Below, piece after piece: positions 27,322 to 35,196 of a DNA stretch of 64,000 nt. Numbering within the stretch: position 1 is the first letter of the stretch; every line of letters starts with the position of its first letter. The notes below the pieces were generated by a model that saw nothing but the letters and a program-made list of their open reading frames with translations, searched no databases and was not told the origin of the DNA. Made by a program: the position numbers and the translations under genes. The stretch is from Tessaracoccus aquimaris (GTDB lineage Bacteria > Actinomycetota > Actinomycetes > Propionibacteriales > Propionibacteriaceae): assembly GCF_001997345.1 (NCBI RefSeq), contig NZ_CP019606.1, positions 3,224,001-3,288,000 on the forward strand. Direction: 5' to 3'.

Positions 27322-27687
27322 ATGTTTCATGCGCCGGACCTTCTCCTGTTTCTCGTGCCGCAGGTCGCGATGCTGGCCCTGTACATCGTCGGGGTCATCC
27401 GGAGCGCGGGGGTCGCGCGCATCCTGCTCGCGATCTGGGTCGTGATCCACTTCGCTTCGACCCTCTTCATCGTTTTCGTGCCCGGACCGCTCCACCCGAC
27501 GGACACCGTCTACATCCTGCTGAACTCCGGCTTGGGTGCGGTCGGGTCGATCCTCCTGGCGCTCGCGCTGATCCTCGGGCGCCCCGGGTACCGCGGCGAT
27601 CCGCAGCCCGGATACGCCTCGCCTGGCTACCCGCCGGCGGCCGGCCCGAATCCGGGGTACGGGTCGAACGCTCCGTACGGCCACTGA
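27322..27687 (+). CDS. Small membrane protein with Gly/Tyr/Pro-rich tail (paralogue 1)
   Basis: No named family recognised. The 121-residue protein has three predicted membrane helices ('LLFLVPQVAMLALYIVGVI', 'ILLAIWVVIHFASTLFIVF', 'LGAVGSILLALALILG'). A short cytoplasmic-type tail of P-G-Y repeats follows ('GYASPGYPP', 'NPGYGSNAPYG'). It is paralogous to the gene at 27908: both share 'GVIRSAGVARILLAIWV'-type wording and the same upstream sequence GGTGCTAGGTTC. TAGGTT (27310-27315) six bases before the ATG suggests leaderless expression. Confidence 0.8.
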   Translation: MFHAPDLLLFLVPQVAMLALYIVGVIRSAGVARILLAIWVVIHFASTLFIVFVPGPLHPTDTVYILLNSGLGAVGSILLALALILGRPGYRGDPQPGYASPGYPPAAGPNPGYGSNAPYGH

Positions 27688-27907
27688 GCAGCGCTGCGGC
27701 GCTTGGATGATCGGCGCGTCGGGATCGGTGCGCGCGCTGGCCCCGACGGGGCCGGGCCCCGGTCCGACGACCATGGGCCGTTGATCCTCCTCCGCGCATG
27801 GCCCGGTGTCCGACGGGTCGGGAACGGGGCGAACGTCGCACCCCTTGCGAGTCCGCAAAGACCGAAGCCAGACGGGGCAGAGCCGTCTCGGTGCTAGGTT
27901 CAAGCCC

Positions 27908-28363
27908 ATGTTCGTGATCATGCAGGTGCTGTTCATCGCGCTCTTCATCCTCGGCGTGGTGCGAAGCCGCGGGGTGGCCCGCATCCTGCTCGCCGTCTGG
28001 GTCGCCATCTCGGTCATCGGCACCGTCCTGACGGTGTTGGCGCCCGGGATCGTCGACCGGATGGGTGTTCAGGCGTACGCGCTCATCGCGGGCACCGTGA
28101 ACCTCATCGGCTCTGCCCTGCTCGGTGTCGCGCTCATCATCGGACGACCCGGCCACCGACCCCTGGAGAATCAGGGCTACCAGGCGCAACTGCGATACCC
28201 CACCAACCCGGCGTACCAGCCCAACCCGCAGGTCGGCTACCAGGGACAGCCAGGCCCCTACGGCGTGCCGAGCGCCGAGCAGTCGGCGCAGTCGCAGCCC
28301 TCCGTCGGCGAGCTCGACCCCTACGGAGAGTCCCCCTACGGCGACTCCCCCTACGGCCGGTAA
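27908..28363 (+). CDS. Small membrane protein with Tyr/Pro/Gln-rich tail (paralogue 2)
   Basis: A 151-residue relative of the 27322 gene. Three membrane helices ('MQVLFIALFILGVVRS', 'ILLAVWVAISVIGTVLTVL', 'IGSALLGVALIIG') are followed by a disordered tail of about 65 residues with repeats such as 'PTNPAYQPNPQVGYQGQ' and a closing triple 'YGESPYGDSPYG'. I set the start at ATG 27908, because TAGGTT (27895-27900) lies seven bases upstream in the same context as its paralogue; an in-frame start at 27806 lies in non-coding-like sequence. Function unknown; a tyrosine-rich tail could be a site for phosphorylation or self-association (speculation). Confidence 0.78.
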   Translation: MFVIMQVLFIALFILGVVRSRGVARILLAVWVAISVIGTVLTVLAPGIVDRMGVQAYALIAGTVNLIGSALLGVALIIGRPGHRPLENQGYQAQLRYPTNPAYQPNPQVGYQGQPGPYGVPSAEQSAQSQPSVGELDPYGESPYGDSPYGR

Positions 28364-28426
28364 CGCCTGACGTGTCCGGGCCGACGTTCGGTTTGGGGAC
28401 GCTGGCGACCAGGCTGAGCGCTGAGC

Positions 28427-29320
28427 TCAGGACGCCGTCAGCGCGGCCTCGAGTTGGCCAAGCGTGAAGCCCCAACCCTCCCGGTAGGCCTCCGCGGCGG
28501 TGCCGTCCGCCCATGCTCCCGTGTGTCGCACCGTCAGTCGCGTCCCTGTCGGGATCGCCTCGAGGCGCAGGTCGACGGCCTCGTCCGGGGCCGTGCCGTC
28601 GGCGTCGGACCACTGCCAGGTGTAGGCGAGATGGGTCGTCGGTTCCACGGCGAGGTAGGCACCGCTGAGTGTGATGCCCGCGCCCGGGGCGGCGATCTCG
28701 TAGCGTCCGCCGGGGCGGACGTCGGCCTCGACCGTGACGTCGGGCCAGTGCGACCACCACCACTCGCCCATCCCGGAGGTGAGCGCCTGCCAGACGCGGT
28801 CGGGCGTGGCGGGGAGGTCGCGCACGAGTTCCAGGGCGCCGTCGGCCATCGCCTGCCACTGTCGGGCGAGGACCCCTGGGACTCGGTCGGGGTGGGGTCG
28901 TCCGTCGAGCCAGGCGACCAGGTCGGTGAGCAGTTCCTCCCAGCCGCCGCCATAGTCGGCGCCGGTGTCGGGAGTGAGGAGCGCGTGCGTGAGGCGAAGA
29001 CCCGTGCCGACCTCCGCGTCGAACAGTTCGACCGTCACGCGGCCGGGCGGCTCATCTCCCCAGGTCCAGCCGATGACGAGCCGGTCCATCGGCGAGCAGT
29101 CCTCGAGCATGCAGTCGGCGACGTCGTCGGGGCCGAGTTCGACGGCGAACCGCTCGCCGGGCCTCGACGGCGCCCCGACGATGGTGCCGAGCCAGCGTGA
29201 TGCTGCGCTCGGGGAGGTGACAGCCCCCCAGAGGCCGCGGCGGTCGGTGGGGTAGATGCGCTCGAGGCTGATGCTCGGCTGGGTCGCCGAGCCGGCCAGC
29301 GCGCGGATGAACTCGCTCAC
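28427..29320 (-). CDS. SRPBCC (AHSA1-like) protein with two START-like domains
   Basis: The 297-residue protein contains two SRPBCC folds. The first is at about residues 15-140 ('ISLERIYPTDRRGLWGAVTS', 'RLVIGWTWGDEP', 'GTGLRLTHALL'). The second is at about 175-295 ('LVRDLPATPDRVWQALTSGM', 'GRYEIAAPGAG', 'GTRLTVRHTG'). Each is a ligand-binding helix-grip domain. The start is GTG 29320, with AAAGGA six bases upstream, overlapping the ArsR stop as GTGA. ArsR-SRPBCC operons are common, with the SRPBCC protein the regulated partner; ligand unknown. Confidence 0.85.
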   Translation of the reverse strand: MSEFIRALAGSATQPSISLERIYPTDRRGLWGAVTSPSAASRWLGTIVGAPSRPGERFAVELGPDDVADCMLEDCSPMDRLVIGWTWGDEPPGRVTVELFDAEVGTGLRLTHALLTPDTGADYGGGWEELLTDLVAWLDGRPHPDRVPGVLARQWQAMADGALELVRDLPATPDRVWQALTSGMGEWWWSHWPDVTVEADVRPGGRYEIAAPGAGITLSGAYLAVEPTTHLAYTWQWSDADGTAPDEAVDLRLEAIPTGTRLTVRHTGAWADGTAAEAYREGWGFTLGQLEAALTAS

Positions 29321-29655
29321 GATGATTCCTTTCCGGCCGCGCGGTTGCCGCGGGCGACCTCGGTTGCCAGGGCGTCGAGCCGCTGGTTCCAGAACGCCGT
29401 CTGACGCTCGACCCACTCGCTCACCTCGCGTAGAGGGCGGTGTTCGAGCGCGTAGAGACGACGGGTGCCCTCCCTTCGGAAGGTCGCGAACCCCGCCTCG
29501 CGGAGTGTGCGCAGGTGGCTGGACACGGCCGGTTGGGAGATCCCGAACTCGGCCTGGATGACCTCGGTGACCTTGCCTGCGGAGACGTCGCCGGGGGCGA
29601 GCAGCTCCACGATGCGGCGTCGCACCGGGTCGCCGAGGATGTCGAAGGCGTTCAT
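29317..29655 (-). CDS. ArsR-family winged-helix regulator
   Basis: The 112-residue protein starts 'MNAFDILGDPVRRRIVELL' and has the recognition helix 'ISQPAVSSHLRTLREAGF' and wing 'REGTRRLYAL'. There are no metal-binding Cys residues in the usual places, so it is not a metal sensor; it belongs to the group that controls SRPBCC genes. The ATG is preceded at six bases by TATAAA (29662-29667, minus strand), a likely leaderless start. TTATAT occurs twice, 16 bases apart (29663, 29679), a possible self-operator. Confidence 0.9.
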   Translation of the reverse strand: MNAFDILGDPVRRRIVELLAPGDVSAGKVTEVIQAEFGISQPAVSSHLRTLREAGFATFRREGTRRLYALEHRPLREVSEWVERQTAFWNQRLDALATEVARGNRAAGKESS

Positions 29656-29708
29656 GAACCCTTTATATCAAGTCCCTCTTATATAACGCAAGGCTTATGT
29701 TGAATCCC

Positions 29709-29993
29709 GTTCCCCGAGCTTGTCGAGGGGTCCGAGCGCCGAGCGTTGGTCGTTGTGGCTGGTCGCTGCCCGGGTGGTAGGGGTTTCGACGCAGCGGCGG
29801 GCGACTGCGTCGCCGCGGCTGGCTCAACCAGCGGGCCCGTTCCCCGAGCTTGTCGAGGGGTCCGAGTGCCGGGCGTTGGTCGTTGTGGCTGGGTCGCTGG
29901 CCGGGTGGCAGGGGGTTTCGACGCAGCGGGGGCGACTGCGTCGCCGCGGCTGGCTCAACCAGCGGGCCTGTTCCCCGAGCTTGTCGAGGGTCC
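29709..29993. repeat. Tandem composite repeats (cluster 4)
   Basis: A composite unit of about 130 bases occurs twice and starts a third time (29709, 29839, 29970). It is a GTTCCCCGAGCTTGTCGAGG hairpin, a GCGTTGGTCGTTGTGGCTGG link and a GGTTTCGACGCAGCGG to GGCTCAACCAGCG piece. The copies differ at few positions, so the duplication is recent. Between 29994 and 30163 I see only the approach to the next gene. Confidence 0.85.
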
Positions 29994-30163
29994 GAACACC
30001 GAGCGCCAATCGTCCCCGGCTGTGTCTCAACTGCGGAGGTGCTCGCCGAGCACGTCAACACCGTCCAGTTCCGCGGTGTCGCCGACTGAGAGGTCTCTCA
30101 TCAACCCCTCATCGCCCGCCAACTCCCTACTGACAGGGTCATGGTCATCGGAAGGAGTCGCCC

Positions 30164-30826
30164 ATGTTTACCTCGACAAGCCTCATCGCCATCGCGGCCG
30201 ACCTGATCGCCATCGTGATCCTCGCCGGACCGCTGTACTACCGACGCCACAGGCGGCGCGACCTGATGTTCGCGTTCATCACCCTCAACGTCGGCGTGAT
30301 GGTGGTCGCCGCGGCCCTGGGCAGCTCGGCCGGCGCGGGGGCGGGTCTTGGGCTCGGCCTGTTCGGCGTGCTGTCGATCATCCGGCTCCGCTCCGATCCG
30401 ATCAGCCAGGCCGAGGTCGCCTACTACTTCGGCGCCCTCGCGCTCGGCCTGATCGGCGGGCTCGCGCCCGGCTCCTGGTGGGTCACCCCGGTCCTCGCGG
30501 CGGGCCTGCTCACCGTGATCGCCATCGCCGACTCGCCACACCTGACGCGCAGCAGTCGTTCGCTCGTGATGACCCTCGACGTCGCCGTCCTCGACCGGGA
30601 TCGCCTCGAACGGATCGTCGGCGAGCGCGTCGGCGGCATCGTCCGACGCCTTGACGTCCGCGAGATCGACCTGGTGCGCGACCTCACCATCCTGGAGGTC
30701 TGGTACCGCCCTATCACCAACCCCCGCCCGGTCCCGACGCCGCCCCACGGTCAGCCTGCGGCCGCGTGGACGCCGAACGCGCCCCAGTCGCCGTCGGTCG
30801 CTGCCCCGACGATGGTGCTGCGATGA
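30164..30826 (+). CDS. DUF4956 membrane protein, partner of the VTC-domain protein
   Basis: The 220-residue protein has four membrane helices in the first 130 residues ('IAADLIAIVILAGPLYYRR', 'LMFAFITLNVGVMVVAAAL', 'GLGLFGVLSIIRLRSDPI', 'EVAYYFGALALGLIGGL') and a cytoplasmic C-terminal region. 'SIIRLRSDPISQAEVAYYF' is the family hallmark. DUF4956 genes usually sit next to VTC-type polyphosphate polymerases, as here (ATGA overlap with 30823), suggesting a membrane partner for polyphosphate synthesis or transfer. The final Pro-rich 40 residues are probably disordered. Confidence 0.86.
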   Translation: MFTSTSLIAIAADLIAIVILAGPLYYRRHRRRDLMFAFITLNVGVMVVAAALGSSAGAGAGLGLGLFGVLSIIRLRSDPISQAEVAYYFGALALGLIGGLAPGSWWVTPVLAAGLLTVIAIADSPHLTRSSRSLVMTLDVAVLDRDRLERIVGERVGGIVRRLDVREIDLVRDLTILEVWYRPITNPRPVPTPPHGQPAAAWTPNAPQSPSVAAPTMVLR

Positions 30827-31599
30827 GCGACCGGCGCCTTCTGGCGACCCTCGCCCAACGGCTCGCCCCGATCAGCCTCGCGGAGACGACCGAGGAGGCG
30901 AGCCTCCAGACGCGCATCGACAAGAAGTACCTGCTGCCGCTGCCCCTTCTCGGCCGGGTCTTACGCGACCTCGGCCCCGGGCTGCGGGCGCTGGAGATCG
31001 ACGGGCTGCGCGTCTTCGGGTACGAGTCGGTCTACTTCGACACCCCGCGACTGCAGTTCTACCGCGATCACGTTCAGGGTCGACGGATCCGGCACAAGGT
31101 CCGCACGCGCCGCTACGTCGACAGCGACCTCACGATGCTGGAGGTCAAGGAGAAGGGCGGCCGTGGGGAGACGGTCAAGCACCGCACCGACTGGTCGCCT
31201 TCCGAACTGTTTCGGCTCGGCAGCGGTGGGCGCGACTTCGTCGACGACCTCCTCGACGGCGAGCCCGACGCCTCCGACCTGCGTCCGTCGTTGGTGAGCC
31301 GCTACTGCCGGGCCACGTTCGTGCATGCTGAGGCGGGGCTGCGGCTGACGTGCGACGTCGACCTCACCTTCGAGTCGCCGATGACCAGCGCCGCCGTGCC
31401 TGCGGGTCGGGTGCTCGTCGAGACGAAGGCCGCCGAGAGCCCGAGCATCGCGGACCGCATCCTGCACCGCTACTCGCAGCGCGACGTGTCGGTCAGCAAG
31501 TACTGCGCCGGGATCGCGCTGACCCACGACGCCCCCGCCAACCGTTGGCACCGCGTCCTGAACCGCTACCTCCGTCCCGCGCCGATCCCGGTCGGCTGA
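30823..31599 (+). CDS. VTC-domain protein, putative polyphosphate polymerase
   Basis: The 258-residue protein is a CYTH/VTC-type triphosphate tunnel: 'RIDKKYLLPLPLL' (basic tunnel strand), 'YESVYFDTPRLQFYRDH', 'RRIRHKVRTRRYVDS', 'LTMLEVKEKG', 'VLVETKA' and 'SVSKYCAG'. The alternating Lys/Arg and Glu residues of these strands bind phosphate and metal. In yeast the homologous domain makes polyphosphate from ATP. It is coupled to the DUF4956 membrane gene. The frequent third partner, a CotH kinase, is not here. Confidence 0.87.
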   Translation: MSDRRLLATLAQRLAPISLAETTEEASLQTRIDKKYLLPLPLLGRVLRDLGPGLRALEIDGLRVFGYESVYFDTPRLQFYRDHVQGRRIRHKVRTRRYVDSDLTMLEVKEKGGRGETVKHRTDWSPSELFRLGSGGRDFVDDLLDGEPDASDLRPSLVSRYCRATFVHAEAGLRLTCDVDLTFESPMTSAAVPAGRVLVETKAAESPSIADRILHRYSQRDVSVSKYCAGIALTHDAPANRWHRVLNRYLRPAPIPVG

Positions 31600-31924
31600 T
31601 CCGGGCTGTCGACTCGGACCGGTCGGTGCTCGCCGATCCGCGGCGGCGCGGGCCACGCCCGCACCGCTTCGGGTGTGGGCTCGCGTCCGCTCGCCCCTCG
31701 GCCGCCAGGCTGGGCGGCGGCGATGACCGCGCGCCCTCGTGGATCCCGACCGGAAACACCAGACACGGGGCGCCTCGGCTCGACTCCGATCTCGAGGTAT
31801 CTGCCCCCAGGGCATGTTCGGTCATACGAATGTTAATCGAAGGGTTACTGGTTCTTCCCGACCCCCGATCGTGCCGCGCTCGTCGCGCTGGCCTACGCCC
31901 ACGACCTCGCGGGCGACTGAGGGA
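31600..31924. other. 325-base gap without a recognisable gene
   Basis: GC-rich up to about 31790, then a short AT-richer patch (GTCATACGAATGTTAATCG near 31826) that could hold a promoter but matches nothing I can name. Just before 31920 one plus frame reads 'ALVALAYAHDLAGD' then stop, which looks like the end of a lost gene but has no upstream counterpart. Confidence 0.5.
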
Positions 31925-33799
31925 TCAACTGAACAGTTGGACGATCAGCGGCGCGGCCGTGGTGCCGCCCGAGTCGCCGACCTCGACAAAGGCCGATACC
32001 GCGTAGTTCTCGTTGTAGGCGATCATCCACGCATGGGTCTGCAGTTCGCCGGTCTTGCCCCACTGGGCGGTGCCCGACTTCGCGCCGGTCATGACGCCCT
32101 TGAGCGGCTTTCCCGTGCCCGAGTCGACCGTTGCCTTCATCATCGTCTGCAACTGCCCGGCCTCCGACGCCGTCAGCGGCGCCGCAGTCGAGGTCGCCTG
32201 GTGCCCCTTCACCAACCATGGCATCGTCGTCTTGCCCGAGGCGACCGACGCGGCCACCGCTGCCATCCCGAGGGGGGACATCGTCACCTGGCCCTGGCCG
32301 ATCCTGGACGCGGCGGCGTCGATCGCGTTGGTCGGGGCGACCGTGCCGAAGTTCGCCGTGAAGCCCGCGTCGTAGTCGGTGCCGACGCCCAGCGAGCCGG
32401 CCGCAGAGTGCAGCAGGTCGCCCGTCACCTTCGAGGCGCCGACGAATGCCGTGTTGCAGGAGTACTTGAACGCCTCCGTCAGGGACACCGAGCCGAGCCC
32501 CGAGGACGGGTAGCCCGAGTAGTTGCCGAAGGTGTAGGTGTCGACCTTCAGCGTCGACGGGCACTGCACGGTCGACGACGCCGTCGCGCCAGAGCGCAGC
32601 ATCGCGAGCGCGGTCACGGCCTTGAACGTCGAGCCCGGCGCGTACTTGCCGTAGGTGGCGTACGGGTAGGTGCCCGCCGGGGGCGACTGGGCTGCGGCGA
32701 GCAGGCCGCCGGTCTTGACGTCGATGACGACCAGCGTCGCGATGCCCGTCTGGGTGCTGAGCACCGACTCGGCCTTCGTCTGCAGGTCGCGGTTGAGGGC
32801 GAGGTCGATCGGCTTGCCGATGCTTGCGTCCTGCTGGAACAGCACCTTCAGCGGGACGCCCTCGACGCCCTTGCGCGCCACCATTTCGATCACCCGCGAG
32901 GGGACGCCGCGCAGTTGGGTGTCGTAGCGCAGTTGCAGGCCCGAGAGCCCGACCCGGTCGGATGCGGTGAGCTTGCCCTTCGACTCCTCGATCATCTTCG
33001 CGGTCGGCTGCCCGACGGAACCCAGCAGCGGGACGGCGAACGTGTCGGTGGGGCCGAGGATCGCGGTGACCTCGTTGACGTGGCTTCCCTTCACGTCGGT
33101 GATCGACGGCGGGATGTCCTCCTGTCGCACGGTGGAGGCCACGACGAACGCCTTCGGGCCTGCCGCGGCGACCTTGGTCGCGTAGGCCCCCGCGTCGATC
33201 GTCAGAAGCCCTGCGATCTTGTTGGCCGTCGCCGCCCACTCGGCCTCGGGGATCGCGCTCTTGTCGAGGCCGACCTCGTAGCGTGACCGCTCCTCGACGA
33301 GCGCCAGGCCCGCCGAGTCGTTGATCGAGCCGCGCTTGGCCTCCTTCTGGACGTGCCGCAGGCGCGTCTTCTCCGTCAGTTCGGGTTGGATGACGCTCGG
33401 GGCCCAGTCGAAAACCCAGGTGTCGCCGGAGAGCCGGAAGCTCGCCGTCGTCTGATACGTCCAGCCGCTGCCCAGGTCGGGGTAGGCGACGGTCAGCTTC
33501 GCCGTGGCGATGTCGTCCTTGTACTCGATGGGGCCGGCCGTGAACGTGGGGTACACGTCGTCCATGCCCGCGAAGATCAGCGTCAGGTCGGTCTGCGCCG
33601 TCGTGCCGCCCTGCACGGTGCGCAGCTTCGACAGATCCTTGGCGTTGAGCGCGGTGACGAGTTCCGTGACCTGTGCGTCGACCTTTGGTCCGTTGTGCGT
33701 CGGGGACGCGGAGGTCGGCGAGGGCGATGGGGCGTCGCCGGGGGTGCAGCCGGCCACCAACAGGGCTGCAGCGAACAGGGCGACGAGTGCGCGGCGCAT
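31925..33799 (-). CDS. Penicillin-binding protein, transpeptidase with NTF2-like N-terminal domain (lipoprotein)
   Basis: Cell-wall DD-transpeptidase of 624 residues. The N terminus 'RRALVALFAAALLVAGCT' has a lipobox (L-V-A-G-C), so it is anchored on the outer face of the membrane. An NTF2-like (MecA-N type) domain covers about residues 40-150. A PBP dimer domain follows, then the penicillin-binding domain with 'APGSTFK' (catalytic Ser-x-x-Lys), 'KYSCNTAF' (S-x-N) and 'AKSGTAQW' (K-S-G in place of K-T-G). The set matches class B PBPs of the PbpA type. It is a single gene, divergent from terC. Confidence 0.92.
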   Translation of the reverse strand: MRRALVALFAAALLVAGCTPGDAPSPSPTSASPTHNGPKVDAQVTELVTALNAKDLSKLRTVQGGTTAQTDLTLIFAGMDDVYPTFTAGPIEYKDDIATAKLTVAYPDLGSGWTYQTTASFRLSGDTWVFDWAPSVIQPELTEKTRLRHVQKEAKRGSINDSAGLALVEERSRYEVGLDKSAIPEAEWAATANKIAGLLTIDAGAYATKVAAAGPKAFVVASTVRQEDIPPSITDVKGSHVNEVTAILGPTDTFAVPLLGSVGQPTAKMIEESKGKLTASDRVGLSGLQLRYDTQLRGVPSRVIEMVARKGVEGVPLKVLFQQDASIGKPIDLALNRDLQTKAESVLSTQTGIATLVVIDVKTGGLLAAAQSPPAGTYPYATYGKYAPGSTFKAVTALAMLRSGATASSTVQCPSTLKVDTYTFGNYSGYPSSGLGSVSLTEAFKYSCNTAFVGASKVTGDLLHSAAGSLGVGTDYDAGFTANFGTVAPTNAIDAAASRIGQGQVTMSPLGMAAVAASVASGKTTMPWLVKGHQATSTAAPLTASEAGQLQTMMKATVDSGTGKPLKGVMTGAKSGTAQWGKTGELQTHAWMIAYNENYAVSAFVEVGDSGGTTAAPLIVQLFS

Positions 33800-33984
33800 C
33801 GGGGAACCTCCTCGTGAGTCCTCATCGAACAGGGTACCGGGCGGCCACGACAGGCTTCCGGCGGAGCGTGCAAGGTTGGGCGAAAAGAGCGCCGCCGGGT
33901 ATTCTGGGGGCAGTCATCGACGTTGGCCCTGAAGGGTACCGATGGCAGAAACCCCGATTTCTCGCCTGCCCAGGAGCAACTTCT

Positions 33985-35193
33985 TTGTTGACGACTGCCC
34001 TTCTGACAACAAACGTTTCACTGAACGTCTGGCTCATCACCATCCTCGTGATCGGTGGCCTGCTGGCGTTCGACTTCTTCTTCCACGTGCGCAAGGCGCA
34101 CGAACCGACGCTGCGTGAGGCGGCGATCTGGTCCGCCATCTACGTCGGACTCGCGATCCTCTTCGGCGTCGTCTTGTGGGTCGTCGGCGGTCACGGCATG
34201 GGCGTCGACTACTTCCAGGGCTACATCCTTGAGAAGGCCCTGTCCGTCGACAACCTCTTCGTGTTCGTCGTGATCATTGCCAGCTTCTCCGTGCCCCGTG
34301 CGGACCAGCAGAAGGTGCTGCTGTTCGGCATCGTCTTCGCCTTGTTCGCCCGCGCGGCGTTCATCTTCCTCGGCATGGCGATCATCGACAACTTCACCTG
34401 GGCCTTCTACGTGTTCGGCCTGATCCTGATCATCACCGCAGGCCGCCTCCTCGCCCCCGAGAAGGAGGGCGACGACGAGGCAAACAACTTCATCATCCGG
34501 CTCGCCAAGCGCTTCCTGCGCACCACCGACCACTACGACGGCGACAAGCTGTTCACCATCGAGAACGGCCGCAGGGTGCTCACCCCGATGCTGCTCGTGA
34601 TGATCGCCATCGGCGGCACCGACATCCTCTTCGCGCTCGACTCGATCCCCGCCATCTACGGCGTCACCGACAACGTCTACATCGTGTTCACCGCGACGGC
34701 GTTCTCGCTGATGGGTCTCCGCCAGCTCTTCTTCCTCATCGACGGCCTGCTCGACCGGCTCGTCTACCTCAAGTACGGCCTGGCAATCATCCTCGGCTTC
34801 ATCGGCGTCAAGCTGATCCTCGAGGCGATGCACACCAACCAGTTCTCCTGGATCAACGACGGCAAGCCGCTCAACGTCTACACGTTCGACCCGTACACGT
34901 CGCTCGGCATCATCGTCGGCGTCCTGACGGTCACGGTCGTCGCGTCGATCGTCTCGCCCAAGGGCAAGATGCTGTCGGCCGTGAAGTCCGTGCAGCGCCA
35001 CGCACACGCCTACCTCAACACCGCGTACCACGCGGACGAGAGCGACCGTCAGCTCCACTTCGACAAGATGCTCGCGTCGGAGACCTCGTTGATGAAGTTC
35101 CCCGAGGACAAGGTGCAGGCCATGATGGAGGAGACCGGCGCCGACCGCGAGGTCGAGAAGGCGCGCGCACTGCACGCGGAGAGCACCGACTGA
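33985..35193 (+). CDS. TerC-family integral membrane protein
   Basis: A 402-residue polytopic protein with the TerC signatures 'LEKALSVDNLFVFVVI' and 'GGTDILFALDSIPAIYGV', whose Asp residues lie in membrane helices and are thought to bind metal. TerC/Alx proteins handle Mn2+ or are linked to tellurite resistance. No ATG or GTG fits; TTG 33985 is chosen because AGGAG (33972-33976) lies eight bases upstream, with a second TTG right after it. The long C-terminal tail after the last helix (from 'SPKGKMLSAV') is hydrophilic. It is four bases from the MFS gene and probably cotranscribed. Confidence 0.88.
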   Translation: MLTTALLTTNVSLNVWLITILVIGGLLAFDFFFHVRKAHEPTLREAAIWSAIYVGLAILFGVVLWVVGGHGMGVDYFQGYILEKALSVDNLFVFVVIIASFSVPRADQQKVLLFGIVFALFARAAFIFLGMAIIDNFTWAFYVFGLILIITAGRLLAPEKEGDDEANNFIIRLAKRFLRTTDHYDGDKLFTIENGRRVLTPMLLVMIAIGGTDILFALDSIPAIYGVTDNVYIVFTATAFSLMGLRQLFFLIDGLLDRLVYLKYGLAIILGFIGVKLILEAMHTNQFSWINDGKPLNVYTFDPYTSLGIIVGVLTVTVVASIVSPKGKMLSAVKSVQRHAHAYLNTAYHADESDRQLHFDKMLASETSLMKFPEDKVQAMMEETGADREVEKARALHAESTD

Positions 35194-35196
35194 TCC

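Noticed and set aside
31873..31920. Possible gene remnant ending 'ALVALAYAHDLAGD'
   Set aside because: Too short to assign and without an upstream start or matching gene; mentioned only in the gap description.
33840..33984. Possible manganese (yybP-ykoY) riboswitch before terC
   Set aside because: TerC genes often have one, but I could not find its conserved blocks in the 145 bases; only a weak GGCAG/CTGCC pairing is visible.
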